A DNA stretch of 64,000 nt from Clostridiales bacterium (GCA_023663185.1 JAMPHY010000002.1:1-64000), one strand, 5' to 3'. Shown: positions 1-9,391, counted from the first letter of the stretch. The notes: generated from the sequence alone by a model not told the origin. Program-made: numbers and translations.

Positions 1-74
1 ATCGGAATGGATTTAACAAAGTAATACAAATGAAAAATAATGAGTAAATAATTTGAAGGGAGCAGGATTTATTA

Positions 75-347
75 ATGAAAAAAACAATTATTACTGTAGT
101 AGGAAAAGATACGGTTGGTATCATTGCAAAGGTGTGTACATATCTGGCGGATAACGGGATAAATATTCTGGATATTTCCCAGACCATAGTGCAGGATTAT
201 TTTAATATGATGATGATTGTAGACATGAATAAGGCGAAAAAGGATTTCGGCGTTATAGTAGAGGAACTTGATAAAATCGGTGAGAGCATTGGCGTTATAA
301 TTAAGTGCCAGAAAGAAGAAATTTTCAATCAGATGCATAGGCTCTGA
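75..347 (+). CDS. ACT domain-containing protein (UPF0237 family)
   Basis: A 90-residue protein that is essentially a single ACT domain, the small ligand-binding fold found in amino-acid-responsive regulators. The N-terminus runs straight into the first strand ([17 protein letters not shown]) and a second strand follows near residues 45-55. The ATG at 75 is preceded by GGGAGCAGGA. It lies 61 bp ahead of a PFL/UPF0210 protein, and these two families are habitually adjacent in Firmicutes, so a shared role is likely. The ligand is unknown. Length and domain match the family, so identification is firm while function is not. Confidence 0.93.
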   Translation: MKKTIITVVGKDTVGIIAKVCTYLADNGINILDISQTIVQDYFNMMMIVDMNKAKKDFGVIVEELDKIGESIGVIIKCQKEEIFNQMHRL

Positions 348-408
348 TTATAGGATATATTTGATTGAAGGAAAAGATTTGATTGTAAGGAAAGGCTTGA
401 ATAGCGGA

Positions 409-1773
409 ATGATAAATATATTTGAAGTTGCTGAAACAAATGAGATGATTGAAAAAGAAAATCTGGACGTGCGGACGATTACGCTCGGCATCAGTCTGTT
501 AGACTGCATTGATTCGGATTTAAAAGAAATGAATAGGAAAATCTATGAGAAAATCTATGAAGCCGCGAAAGACTTAGTATCTACCGGCGAGCAGATTTCG
601 CGCGAGTATGGCATTCCCATTGTAAATAAAAGGATAGCGGTAACGCCGATTGCCATCATCGGTGCGGCGGCATGTAAATCAGCGGACGATTTTGTGATGA
701 TTGCACAGACTTTGGATAAAGCGGCGCATGAAGTGGGCGTGAACTTTATCGGCGGATATTCCGCGCTTGTTTCTAAAGGAATGACCTTAGCGGACGAACT
801 TTTGATACGCTCTATTCCAAGGGCGTTGTCTGTTACGGAGCGGGTGTGCAGCTCAGTAAATGTGGGCTCGACCAGAACTGGCATAGATATGGACGCGGTT
901 AAATTAATGGGCGAAGTTATTAAGCAGACGGCGTATGAGACTAAGGATAGGGATTCTTTGGGCTGCGCCAAACTGGTAGTATTCTGCAATGCGCCCGACG
1001 ATAATCCGTTTATGGCGGGAGCTTTTCATGGCGTGACTGAGGCTGATAAAATAATCAATGTCGGCGTCAGCGGTCCCGGCGTAGTTAAAACGGCGGTCAG
1101 CATGGTAAGAGGAGAGAATTTTGAAACGCTGTGCGAAACAATTAAAAAGACCGCATTTAAGGTTACGCGCGTGGGACAGTTGGTGGCAAAAGAAGCGTCC
1201 AAAAGGCTTAAAGTGCCGTTTGGCATAGTGGATTTGTCGCTTGCGCCTACTCCGGCAATCGGAGACAGCGTGGCGGATATTTTGTGTGAAATAGGTCTTG
1301 AACATGCGGGAGCGCCTGGTACGACGGCGGCGCTTGCCCTATTAAATGACCAAGTAAAAAAAGGCGGCGTTATGGCGTCGTCTTATGTGGGCGGTTTGAG
1401 TGGGGCGTTTATACCAGTCAGCGAAGATCAGGGAATGATTGACGCTGTGACGGCAGGCGCGCTTACGCTGGAAAAACTGGAAGCAATGACATGCGTATGC
1501 TCAGTAGGGCTTGATATGATAGCGATTCCCGGAGATACCAAAGAGACGACCATTTCAGGCATTATTGCCGACGAGATGGCAATCGGCATGGTGAATCAGA
1601 AAACAACGGCGGTCAGGCTTATTCCGGTTATCGGCAAAGGCGTAGGTGAAACCGTGGAATTTGGCGGACTGTTGGGTTATGCGCCCATTATGCCGGTAAA
1701 CAGTTTTTCCTGCGATGCGTTTATAAACCGTGGCGGCAGGATTCCCGCGCCTATACATAGTTTTAAGAATTAG
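409..1773 (+). CDS. PFL family protein (UPF0210/DUF711)
   Basis: A protein of the DUF711/UPF0210 family, structurally related to the glycyl-radical enzyme barrel but without an established reaction. Family hallmarks are the N-terminus [20 protein letters not shown] and the [11 protein letters not shown] segment. The frame is open from a TTG at 361, but I chose the ATG at 409. It gives 454 residues, which is the usual family length, and AAGGAAAGG lies 12 bases upstream. It follows the ACT protein at 75-347 on the same strand and is probably cotranscribed with it. Gly- and Ala-rich segments around residues 220-330 suit the barrel fold. Function is unknown. Confidence 0.93.
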   Translation: MINIFEVAETNEMIEKENLDVRTITLGISLLDCIDSDLKEMNRKIYEKIYEAAKDLVSTGEQISREYGIPIVNKRIAVTPIAIIGAAACKSADDFVMIAQTLDKAAHEVGVNFIGGYSALVSKGMTLADELLIRSIPRALSVTERVCSSVNVGSTRTGIDMDAVKLMGEVIKQTAYETKDRDSLGCAKLVVFCNAPDDNPFMAGAFHGVTEADKIINVGVSGPGVVKTAVSMVRGENFETLCETIKKTAFKVTRVGQLVAKEASKRLKVPFGIVDLSLAPTPAIGDSVADILCEIGLEHAGAPGTTAALALLNDQVKKGGVMASSYVGGLSGAFIPVSEDQGMIDAVTAGALTLEKLEAMTCVCSVGLDMIAIPGDTKETTISGIIADEMAIGMVNQKTTAVRLIPVIGKGVGETVEFGGLLGYAPIMPVNSFSCDAFINRGGRIPAPIHSFKN

Positions 1774-1847
1774 GGCGTGTAACATTATCTATAAAGTATT
1801 GAGTTTTACAATTATCAATATGTTAGTAATCGGAAAAGGAAATTCTT

Positions 1848-2846
1848 ATGCAAAAGACATTAAAATTAATATTGTACGGGCTGTTATTGGCAGTTGTTTT
1901 ATCAGGTTGCGCGCAGAATCAAAATAAGGTAGAAACTGATATAGAAGAAAATTCGTTTATTGTGCAGAGTGAAAAAATTGACGAAACACTTGCGCAAAGT
2001 GAGAATTTTGAGCAAAATGAGAATCTTGTGCAGAATGAAATGTTTGAATCGAATGAAAATTTTGAACAGAATGAAATGTCCGCACCGAATGGGAATTTTG
2101 AACAGAATGCAATAGCTGAACATACTGAAAGCTTTGAACAGAGTGAGGTACCCGTACAGGAAGAAACCATAATTGAACCTGATTTATCCGGACTATCTGA
2201 TGAAAAGATAAAGCAGCTTGAAATTTTTGCTACCAATAAAGATGTTTGGAATGTCAAAGGGGATATGCCGAGAGCCTTCTATTTTGCCGTATTTGATTTA
2301 GATAGTGATGGAAGCTTAGAACTTATTACCAGTGCAATTTCCGGCACAGGACAGTATTCGAGAAATCATTTTTACTGTATAAATGATGAAATTGAGGAGT
2401 TGCCGCAGGAATATTTAGGAGAGAAGTTAGAGCCGGATTCAGAATTGGATATTAATCTTTATGATTATGAATATGCTTATACAGATGGTAAACAGACCTA
2501 TTATCCTGCTTCTGATTTTACCAGAGACGGATTTCGATGGTCAGCGTCTGCGGACGGAGCCTATTATCTTAGAGATGGAACGGTGTATATTGATATATAT
2601 AGAAGCGACTATACTTTGTGTTCCGGCGATGGAGAAACCACCTGTTATAATGCTGACGGCAATGAAATTACGAAAGAGGCATGGGAGAAGCTTGAGAAAG
2701 ATTTTTATGCAGGAATGGAGCAAATAGCTTATCCGATATGCTGGGAGTGGATAAGCCCCGAAGAGCTTGAGCAGGACGCATATCAGAAAGTATTTAATAT
2801 GCTGGTAGAAAATTATAAAAATGGAATAGTGCAGATAACGAGGTAG
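1848..2846 (+). CDS. Repeat-bearing lipoprotein, paralogue of the next gene
   Basis: Exported lipoprotein of 332 residues. Residues 1-21 form a type II signal peptide (K-rich start, hydrophobic core, lipobox LSGC with Cys21). Residues 47-106 are ten degenerate hexapeptides around NFEQNE, a polar spacer likely to hold the domain off the membrane. Residues 112-332 form the conserved domain, which includes a D-x-D-x-D-G loop (FDLDSDGSLEL) of the kind that binds Ca2+ in FG-GAP/VCBS-like repeats. GGAAAAGGAAA precedes the ATG. The next gene, 7 bp downstream, is a paralogue over the signal peptide and C-terminal domain. Function is unknown. Confidence 0.85.
   Translation: MQKTLKLILYGLLLAVVLSGCAQNQNKVETDIEENSFIVQSEKIDETLAQSENFEQNENLVQNEMFESNENFEQNEMSAPNGNFEQNAIAEHTESFEQSEVPVQEETIIEPDLSGLSDEKIKQLEIFATNKDVWNVKGDMPRAFYFAVFDLDSDGSLELITSAISGTGQYSRNHFYCINDEIEELPQEYLGEKLEPDSELDINLYDYEYAYTDGKQTYYPASDFTRDGFRWSASADGAYYLRDGTVYIDIYRSDYTLCSGDGETTCYNADGNEITKEAWEKLEKDFYAGMEQIAYPICWEWISPEELEQDAYQKVFNMLVENYKNGIVQITR
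1986..2165 (+). repeat. 18-bp tandem repeat encoding hexapeptides
   Basis: About ten degenerate 18-bp units in frame inside the lipoprotein gene at 1848, encoding variants of N-F-E-Q-N-E (for example NFEQNE twice, then NLVQNE, MFESNE, NFEQNA, SFEQSE). The period divides by three, so unit gain or loss changes spacer length without a frameshift. It is not a CRISPR array: the units are contiguous, without spacers, and coding. Confidence 0.8.
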
Positions 2847-2853
2847 AACTTTT

Positions 2854-4311
2854 ATGAAAAAAACATTAAGACTGATATTGTGCGGTCTGTTATTGACGGT
2901 TGTTTTGTCAGGCTGTGCACAGAATACGGTAGAAACTGAGATAGAAGAAAATCCGCTTACCGCACATGTTGAAAAAGTTGACGAAGCATCAACGCAGGGT
3001 GAAAATCTTAAGCAAAACACGCAGGATAATAGTGAAACGTCCAAAGTGAATGAAAATCATGAACTAAATGAAATATCCGAGCAGGAAAAAGCACAGGCTC
3101 AGGACGAAATATTCGCACATGTAGAAGTGGAAGCCGAAAATGAGTTGACTCAAGAAGAGATGGACTTTTTTACGGAGTTCATGAATAGCATGGAGAATAA
3201 TGGTTTTCTTAACTCGGAATATTTAACGCCCGTAGATGTTGATTTAAATGAAGTTTTTTATAACGGCGCGGGGATAAGCGAGCATTCACTGACAGATGAA
3301 GAGAATGCTGCATATGAAGAAGAAACGGGCTGGGTGGTATCAACGGATATTGAGAAATTGACAACCGAGGAGATAGATAATTTCCTTATTAATAAAACAG
3401 GATACTCATTTCTGGAAATGAATAAGCCGCTTGGCTGGTTATACTTAGAGCAGTATGACGTTTATATCAGCGAACACGGAGATACCAACTGGCGCGCCTT
3501 TACCTGTATAGGCGGGAAAATAGAAGGAGACATTTATGAGATTTATTATACCACTGAATTTGGACAGGAAGATGGGATTCTTACACTAAAAAAGAATGGT
3601 GAAGATTATCTTATTGTTTCTAATCAGTATGATTATGTTCCTGACTTGTCGGGGCTGTCTGATGAAGAAATAAGGCAGCTTGGAGTTTTTGCGCAGAATA
3701 AGGAAGTCTGGAATATGGAAGATTACGAGCCGCTTACTTTTCATTATACGGTATTTGATTTGGATAAGGACGGAAGGCTGGAACTTATAACAAGTGCGAC
3801 TGCCGGAACGGGAATTTATACGGAGAATCATTTTTACCATACAGATGATGAGTTTTCCAAATTGGAGGAATTGCCGCAGGAGTATTGTGATGAATATTCT
3901 GAGTTAGACATTAATTTCAATGGCGATGGCGCGATATATTATGACGGCAGCATATTCTATTATCCGTCGTATGATTTCAGTAAAAACGGAGCGGCGGAGA
4001 ATTATAATTTTGACGGGGCGTATTATATCAAAGATGGTATTGTATATAGCGTAGAATACAGGGGAACGCATGCTTTATGGCACGATGAAGACAACTCGGA
4101 GCAGACTTATTATGATGCAGAGGGAAATGAAATCACGCAAGATAAATGGGATACGCTGGAGGACGAATTTTACGCCGGAATGGAAACGGGTTATTATTCT
4201 ATGATTTGGAATGATATAAAGCCTGCAGAACTTAAGCTGACATCTGAGAGCAAATTATTTCGTATATTAGCGGAAAGCTATATGGACGGCGCAGCGTATG
4301 TATACCAGTAA
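2854..4311 (+). CDS. Larger paralogous lipoprotein with D-x-D-x-D-G loop
   Basis: Lipoprotein of 485 residues with a near copy of the preceding signal peptide (MKKTLRLILCGLLLTVVLSG then Cys21). After a Gln/Glu/Asn-rich spacer (about 40-95) comes a domain absent from the upstream paralogue (about 100-265). From about residue 270 it matches the upstream C-terminal domain, starting LSGLSDEEIRQLGVF and with the loop FDLDKDGRLEL. The pair probably arose by tandem duplication followed by gain or loss of the middle domain. The 7-bp spacing implies one transcript. No enzymatic motif was recognised, and a cell-surface or envelope role is inferred only from the lipobox. Confidence 0.85.
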   Translation: MKKTLRLILCGLLLTVVLSGCAQNTVETEIEENPLTAHVEKVDEASTQGENLKQNTQDNSETSKVNENHELNEISEQEKAQAQDEIFAHVEVEAENELTQEEMDFFTEFMNSMENNGFLNSEYLTPVDVDLNEVFYNGAGISEHSLTDEENAAYEEETGWVVSTDIEKLTTEEIDNFLINKTGYSFLEMNKPLGWLYLEQYDVYISEHGDTNWRAFTCIGGKIEGDIYEIYYTTEFGQEDGILTLKKNGEDYLIVSNQYDYVPDLSGLSDEEIRQLGVFAQNKEVWNMEDYEPLTFHYTVFDLDKDGRLELITSATAGTGIYTENHFYHTDDEFSKLEELPQEYCDEYSELDINFNGDGAIYYDGSIFYYPSYDFSKNGAAENYNFDGAYYIKDGIVYSVEYRGTHALWHDEDNSEQTYYDAEGNEITQDKWDTLEDEFYAGMETGYYSMIWNDIKPAELKLTSESKLFRILAESYMDGAAYVYQ

Positions 4312-4392
4312 AATACCCTCGCGGCAACCTTAAATATGTTCAAGAGCTGTAAGCAGCCACTTGACTCTTGTTTGCGGAAATAAACGCCGTTC

Positions 4393-5772
4393 TTATTCTT
4401 GACTTTTAACAATGCCCTTCTTACGCCAGCCGCCTTGAAAATATCTGGCGGCGGCTACGATAAGCGCGATTACCCAGCCCGCGCAGAACGACCACCAGAT
4501 AATGTCCACGCCGGCTATCTTAGCGAAGCCTACTGTCAGAAACAGACGGATAAAGAAGCTTAATAGCGTGGTTATGATAAACCAGCTCATATCTCCGCTG
4601 CCTTTAAAAGTAGCCTTCACTAACATAAAGGTGGAAAATACTACAAGGAACGCGCCGACAACCCTTATATATGCGGAGCCTACCGCAATTACCTGTTCTA
4701 ACTCCGCCTCGGAACTGTCTATAAATATACTAATAATCTGCTTGGGAAAAAGTTCAAACGCCGCAGTAAGTATGAGCGAAAGCGCACCGCAGCTTAAGAC
4801 GGAGGCTTTAAGTCCGGGGAATATCCGCTCGTCTTTACCCGCGCCCATATTTTGCCCGACATAATTGGAATATGCGTTGCTGAAATTAATCGGAACTGCC
4901 GTAGCAAGATTAACTACCTTAGACGCGGCGGCGCTGCCTGCGATAACAGCCGCCCCGAAACTGTTGATTGTCGCCTGAACTACGACGGAGCCAACAGAGA
5001 CTATGGACTGTTGCAATGCGGACGGCAGTGCGAACCTGAGCATTGTAAGAAGAAGCTCTTTGTCAAAGAACTTCATTCCCTTGTTATATTCAAAGTCTTT
5101 AAGCAGTTTCGGAATATCTTTTATCGCCAAAAGCGCGGCGGCAGCCTGAGAGAGCGCAGTTGCAAGAGCAGCCCCTTCGACTCCTTTATCAAGTCCGATA
5201 ATAAAAAGTAAATCCAATAAAACATTAATGACAGAAGAGATTATCAGAAATTTAAGCGGCGTGCGCGAATCCCCCAATGCGACATATACGCCGTTTAAGG
5301 AATTATATACGAAAATGGGAATACAGCCTAAAAAGTAAAAGCGTAGATAACTGACACCAATGTCAACAATATCTTCCGGAGTATTAACCAGCAGAAGCAG
5401 CGGTTTTGCACCAATCCAAATAAAAATAGTGGATATAAGGGCTATTAACGCCGAGAATATTGTGGAAGTAGTCATGCACTGCCATATTTTAGCCGTCTTA
5501 CCTGCGCCGAAGTATTGCGCAATCACAATGGAGCCGCCGAGCGCAAAGCCAGTTGCAAGTTGCACAAATACGGTAATGATGCTTCCGGCGCTGCCAAGAG
5601 CGGCAAGTGCGTCGGTTCCAAGCCTTTTCCCCACTATCACAGTATCGATAACATTATATAGCTGTTGGAAGAGGTTGGAGAAAATCATAGGCACAGCAAA
5701 TAGGAGAATTGTGCTAAGCGGATTCCCCTCGGTCATTTTATGCGTTTTAGTTGTTGTAAATGATTTCTCCAT
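4393..5772 (-). CDS. MATE family efflux transporter
   Basis: A 459-residue multidrug and toxic compound extrusion protein with about 12 hydrophobic segments in two homologous halves. Family landmarks are the N-terminal TEGNPLSTILLFAVPMIFSN segment, then QQLYNVIDTVIVGKRLGTDALAALG in the first half and the GQNMGAGKDER loop in the second. It would export cationic compounds in exchange for Na+ or H+. It is one of few minus-strand genes and diverges from the ECF sigma gene across 129 bp. The start at 5772 has no clear Shine-Dalgarno; an internal Met13 ahead of the TEGNP segment is an alternative. Substrate unknown. Confidence 0.92.
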   Translation of the reverse strand: MEKSFTTTKTHKMTEGNPLSTILLFAVPMIFSNLFQQLYNVIDTVIVGKRLGTDALAALGSAGSIITVFVQLATGFALGGSIVIAQYFGAGKTAKIWQCMTTSTIFSALIALISTIFIWIGAKPLLLLVNTPEDIVDIGVSYLRFYFLGCIPIFVYNSLNGVYVALGDSRTPLKFLIISSVINVLLDLLFIIGLDKGVEGAALATALSQAAAALLAIKDIPKLLKDFEYNKGMKFFDKELLLTMLRFALPSALQQSIVSVGSVVVQATINSFGAAVIAGSAAASKVVNLATAVPINFSNAYSNYVGQNMGAGKDERIFPGLKASVLSCGALSLILTAAFELFPKQIISIFIDSSEAELEQVIAVGSAYIRVVGAFLVVFSTFMLVKATFKGSGDMSWFIITTLLSFFIRLFLTVGFAKIAGVDIIWWSFCAGWVIALIVAAARYFQGGWRKKGIVKSQE

Positions 5773-5806
5773 ATACTAAAAATATTAACATAATATGCCG
5801 GATAAT

Positions 5807-5828
5807 ACAATTTTGAAAATTTAATTGT
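5807..5828. promoter_or_regulatory. Inverted repeat between divergent MATE and sigma genes
   Basis: ACAATT and AATTGT arms 10 bases apart, lying in the short divergent region just upstream of the proposed sigma-factor promoter. It could be an operator or a chance AT-rich dyad. Confidence 0.25.
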
Positions 5829-5839
5829 GTTTTGCTCAT

Positions 5840-5868
5840 TTGGTGCAAATAATCCGTTATTATATATA
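5840..5868 (+). promoter_or_regulatory. Probable vegetative promoter of the sigma/ABC operon
   Basis: TTGGTG, a 17-bp spacer, then TATATA. Transcription would begin near 5875, downstream of the GTG at 5827 where the open frame begins. That supports the GTG at 5902 as the real start of the sigma factor. Confidence 0.5.
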
Positions 5869-5901
5869 GGGAAATTTCAAGGAAGGGAGTTGATAGCTAA
5901 A

Positions 5902-6438
5902 GTGTATTCAGATGATGATTTGATAGAACAGATAAAGCTCGGAGATGAAAAAGCGGCGGAAGAGTTGATAAAACGCTATTATGCTCCTGTTCTGCGATAC
6001 TGTAAAAGGCATTGCTTTAGTTTGGAAAAGGCGGAAGATTTGACGCAGGAAACCTTCTTGAAGTTGTTTAAGAACCTGTCAGGATATAAGGGGAAAGGAA
6101 AATTTAAAGCGTATTTATATACGATTGCCAACCGTATGTGCATTGACGAAAGCCGTAAGAGAGAGCTTTATCCATTAGAAAATGAAGAAGAAATCAGAGA
6201 TATGAGTGATGAGATGAACAGGGTAGAGAATAAGTCAGAAATAGAGTATCTCTTAAACATTTTATCACCTGAGCAAAGGGCGGCAGTAATTTTACGGTTT
6301 GGAGAAGAACTTTCATTTGGAGAGATTGCAAAAGTAATGAAATGTAATATGCGGACGGCGCAGAGCAGGGTTAAGAATGCTTTAAAGATTATGAGAAGGG
6401 AGTGGAAAAAGGGCAATGAGCAGGAAAATGAGAGATAA
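5902..6438 (+). CDS. ECF-type (sigma-70 family) RNA polymerase sigma factor
   Basis: A 178-residue alternative sigma factor. Region 2 spans about residues 12-80 (AAEELIKRYYAPVLRYCKRH, then AEDLTQETFLKLF and the core-binding FKAYLYTIANRMCIDESRK). Region 4 covers about 115-170, with the helix-turn-helix LSFGEIAKVMKCNMRTAQSRV. I take the GTG at 5902 because GGAAGGGAG lies at 5881-5889 and the apparent promoter lies downstream of the earlier GTG at 5827. The next gene starts inside its 3' end with a 23-nt overlap, so translation is coupled. The downstream membrane protein and ABC exporter suggest a stress or antimicrobial response; the signal is unknown. Confidence 0.88.
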   Translation: MYSDDDLIEQIKLGDEKAAEELIKRYYAPVLRYCKRHCFSLEKAEDLTQETFLKLFKNLSGYKGKGKFKAYLYTIANRMCIDESRKRELYPLENEEEIRDMSDEMNRVENKSEIEYLLNILSPEQRAAVILRFGEELSFGEIAKVMKCNMRTAQSRVKNALKIMRREWKKGNEQENER

Positions 6439-7285
6439 AGAATTAAAAAAGTATTTGCGGCAGTCTTTACGGCAGGAAGTCGGACTTGAAAATGGTTATT
6501 ATGAAACCGATTATCATGAAAATGATTACAATGAAAAAAGTCATAATGGAAAGGATATGAAGCAACATAGCACAATTGTGTTAGAAGAAACGGTAAAATT
6601 ATGTACCGAGATTATGCGGGAACAAAAGTTAGCGCAAAAATCACAAAAAGAATCACGCACTAGCTTTATCCAGTATCTGTCAGACGTTTTCAGGTTTGAA
6701 GGAATACCTATTTTTGCTTTGCAGGCAGTTACACTATTTATCGTATGCCTGATAATTTCTGCCATAGAGGATATTCCCGAATATATTCCGAGTTTTATGC
6801 CGCTGTTTGTACTGGCGCTCATGCCGGTTGTCTTTAGATGCCGGTATTATGGAATGAGCGAGATGGAAGCGGCTACAAGGGCGTCCGGCGCACAGATTAT
6901 ATTGGCAAAGCTGATTTTGGGCGGGGCGGCAAATCTTGTATGTATGACAGTTATTATCTTTTTGGAAATGCACCTTCAAAATTCATGCAAGGAAATCGGA
7001 CGGCTGATTTTATATTGTCTGGTTCCTTATCTGGTTTGTCTGGTTATCATGCTGCGGCTTATTAGACTGCGCAAGAAAGAAAATATACAGATATGCGCAG
7101 CTTTGACGCTGGGTTCATGCGTATGCTGGGGAATGTTTGCAAGAATCATGCCGTGGCTGTATGAAGCGTCCGCCTTTGGCATATGGATTACGGCATTCTT
7201 GTTTTTTGCGGCATTTTTTATAAGGGAAATATATTTTATTATCACAATGCGAAAGGAAGGAAAAATGTATGGAATTATCGCTTGA
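6416..7285 (+). CDS. Six-span membrane protein, candidate sigma-factor partner
   Basis: A 289-residue protein with a hydrophilic N-terminus (about 1-95) followed by about six membrane segments. The N-terminal part is charged and has a Tyr/His/Asn/Glu-rich stretch around residues 22-45. There is no zinc-finger anti-sigma motif. It overlaps the sigma gene by 23 nt and the ABC ATPase gene by 17 nt, so all three are translationally coupled. Its position directly after an ECF sigma gene is where an anti-sigma factor usually sits, and a cytoplasmic tail plus membrane domain fits that role, but this is inference. It could equally be an extra permease subunit. Confidence 0.8.
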   Translation: MSRKMRDKELKKYLRQSLRQEVGLENGYYETDYHENDYNEKSHNGKDMKQHSTIVLEETVKLCTEIMREQKLAQKSQKESRTSFIQYLSDVFRFEGIPIFALQAVTLFIVCLIISAIEDIPEYIPSFMPLFVLALMPVVFRCRYYGMSEMEAATRASGAQIILAKLILGGAANLVCMTVIIFLEMHLQNSCKEIGRLILYCLVPYLVCLVIMLRLIRLRKKENIQICAALTLGSCVCWGMFARIMPWLYEASAFGIWITAFLFFAAFFIREIYFIITMRKEGKMYGIIA

Positions 7286-8144
7286 CCGTTTGACGAAGCA
7301 TTACGGAAGTAAAATAGCCGTAGATTGTGTGAGCGCAACCTTAAAGACGGGAGTTTATGGGCTTTTGGGAGCCAATGGCGCGGGGAAAACGACGCTTATG
7401 CGAATGTTGTGCGCAATTTTAGAGTCAACTTCCGGCGAAGTATTTCTGGATGGGAGAAACATAATAGAAATGGGCGCAGATTATAGAAATGTATTAGGGT
7501 ATCTTCCACAGGACTTTGGATATTACCCTAATTATACGGCGAGGGAATTTCTGCTGTATATTTCCGCGCTTAAAGGGATACCAAAAGATATTGCATCAAA
7601 ACGCGCGGAAGAATTATTAGAGGAAGTAGGCTTGAGCGATGTTGCAGGTAAGAAAATAAAGACTTTTTCCGGCGGCATGAAACAGAGATTGGGTATTGCG
7701 CAGGCGTTACTTAATAATCCGGATATTCTGATTCTGGACGAGCCGACTGCGGGCTTAGATCCGAAAGAGAGAGTTCGTTTCCGAAATCTTTTGTCTGATT
7801 ACGCAGGAGATAAAATTGTTATTCTTTCTACACACATTGTTTCTGATATAGAGGCAATCGCAGATGAAGTAATGCTTATGAAAAAAGGAAAATTTGTATT
7901 ACAGGGCAGCGTTCCTGAGTTAATAGAAAAAGCAGCTGGGAAGGTATGGGAGTTGACGGTGCCGCAAGAAGAAGCAAGAAAGTGGCAGGCGAAAGCTACG
8001 GTTGCAAATTTAAGGCATGAGGGTTCTCAAGTGGTGCTGCGTATTATTGCAGATAATAAGCCGAGTGAGAATGCCGTTCCCTGTGAAGCGGCGTTAGAGG
8101 ACTTGTATCTATATTATTTTCCGACAGAGCAGGAAGGAGTATAA
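7269..8144 (+). CDS. ABC transporter ATP-binding protein
   Basis: A 291-residue ABC ATPase. Walker A is GANGAGKT at residues 34-41, followed by the Q-loop in LGYLPQDFGYY, the signature FSGGMKQR, Walker B LILDEPTAGLD and the switch His in LSTHIVSD. The C-terminal extension (about 220-291) is typical of exporters acting on peptides, antibiotics or lipids. It overlaps the membrane-protein gene upstream and is followed 26 bp later by its likely permease. ATP hydrolysis at the inner face of the membrane would drive that permease. The substrate cannot be told from sequence. Confidence 0.93.
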   Translation: MELSLDRLTKHYGSKIAVDCVSATLKTGVYGLLGANGAGKTTLMRMLCAILESTSGEVFLDGRNIIEMGADYRNVLGYLPQDFGYYPNYTAREFLLYISALKGIPKDIASKRAEELLEEVGLSDVAGKKIKTFSGGMKQRLGIAQALLNNPDILILDEPTAGLDPKERVRFRNLLSDYAGDKIVILSTHIVSDIEAIADEVMLMKKGKFVLQGSVPELIEKAAGKVWELTVPQEEARKWQAKATVANLRHEGSQVVLRIIADNKPSENAVPCEAALEDLYLYYFPTEQEGV

Positions 8145-8170
8145 CAGGTTGAAGAAGAAAGGGGATTATT

Positions 8171-9391
8171 ATGGAACTATTTTTATTGGAACATAGAAAA
8201 CTATGGAAAAGGGCAAGTACAAAAATCAGCGTTTTTTTGTGTTTTTTGTATCTGGTAGTATTAGGGAGCATACTTTCTTTTCAGTACTTTAATTTTGGAA
8301 GCAGGGATGATTTTACTACAGGCGGCGGTCTTTTCGGAAACAATTTCGATGGGTATGACGCCATAAGGGACAGACAGGAGTATGCGCTTTTATTTGGGGG
8401 AGACCTGACTGACGAGATCTTGCAGCAAGTAGTACGGGATTATCAGAGAATGGCATCGGCCGATGCAAAAAGGGCGTGGGATTTAACTGATTGGATAATA
8501 ATCAATGACTGGCTGAGAACTTTGTGGCCTGAACTTCAGGAGACTGGAAGTTATATGGTAAGTATTGACTATTTTAAATCGGAAAAACTGACAGATTTTT
8601 ATGAAAGAAGGCAGCAGGCGATTGAAAAATATCTGGAAAACAATAATCAGACGGGAAAAGAAAAAGATTATTTATTGCAATTAAACGAAAAGGTAGAGAA
8701 ACCATTCCGTTACGGCTGGATACGGGGCTGGGAGCAGATTCTGAGCCGTACAGTCGATGTATCGAAAGACTCGATGGCAGTGTTTCTTGCTATTGTTTTG
8801 TCCACGCTGTTTGCAGGAGAATGGCATGACAATACAAGCCCATTGTTACTGACTACCAAAAACGGATTTAAAAAAATTGCTTTTGCTAAAATTGCTACCG
8901 GTTTGGCTTTTGCCGTGGAATTATTTGCAATGATTGCAGTCGGACAGATTGTGTCGCAGCTTTTCTTTATGGGAACAACAGGCTGGGATATGCCGGTCCA
9001 GATGATTAAGCAGATTGCGATTGCGCCTATGAATATGCTGCAGGGAGAAATCTATGAATATGGGTTTATGCTACATGGCATGGTCGGATATGCAGGACTT
9101 GTCATGCTTATATCTTCGGCTGTAAAAAGTAATGTGCTTGCCTTAATCCTTAGCCTTGCAGTTGTATATGTTCCAACTGTGATTGATCCGTATCTTCCTT
9201 TTGGATTACAGAAAGCGTTAAGCTTAATTCCATTAGTGGGAGACGGGACTGATATTTTTCGGACATATACGTTTAATATTTTAGGAAAATATATCTGGTC
9301 GCCATATTTACTGATTATCATTCCGGTGCTGATTGGCATTATGTGTATGCCGTTTGCCGTAAGGAGATGGTCGAGAAGGTTGAGGGTTTGA
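8171..9391 (+). CDS. ABC transporter permease (ABC-2 type)
   Basis: A 406-residue membrane protein with one N-terminal span (about 20-42), a large extracellular loop (about 45-195) and a cluster of about five spans in the C-terminal half. This is the layout of ABC-2 permeases that pair with stand-alone ATPases. AAGGGG lies just upstream of the ATG; a TTG 21 bases earlier is in frame but lacks a ribosome binding site. It closes the sigma/ABC operon. No terminator was seen before the toxin-antitoxin promoter at 9461. Confidence 0.85.
   Translation: MELFLLEHRKLWKRASTKISVFLCFLYLVVLGSILSFQYFNFGSRDDFTTGGGLFGNNFDGYDAIRDRQEYALLFGGDLTDEILQQVVRDYQRMASADAKRAWDLTDWIIINDWLRTLWPELQETGSYMVSIDYFKSEKLTDFYERRQQAIEKYLENNNQTGKEKDYLLQLNEKVEKPFRYGWIRGWEQILSRTVDVSKDSMAVFLAIVLSTLFAGEWHDNTSPLLLTTKNGFKKIAFAKIATGLAFAVELFAMIAVGQIVSQLFFMGTTGWDMPVQMIKQIAIAPMNMLQGEIYEYGFMLHGMVGYAGLVMLISSAVKSNVLALILSLAVVYVPTVIDPYLPFGLQKALSLIPLVGDGTDIFRTYTFNILGKYIWSPYLLIIIPVLIGIMCMPFAVRRWSRRLRV

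Noticed and set aside
361-408. TTG at 361 as the start of the PFL protein
   Set aside because: The 16 extra residues are not part of the family, and the ATG at 409 gives the usual length with a ribosome binding site upstream.
904-1305. Antisense open frames over the PFL gene
   Set aside because: They lie inside a strongly conserved gene on the other strand and show no ribosome binding site or recognisable domain.
1986-2165. CRISPR-like repeat array
   Set aside because: The units are contiguous, degenerate and in frame with a lipoprotein; there are no spacers and no cas genes.
5827-5901. GTG at 5827 as the sigma-factor start
   Set aside because: The added residues are not family-like, and a TTGGTG-N17-TATATA promoter overlaps them; GTG at 5902 follows GGAAGGGAG.
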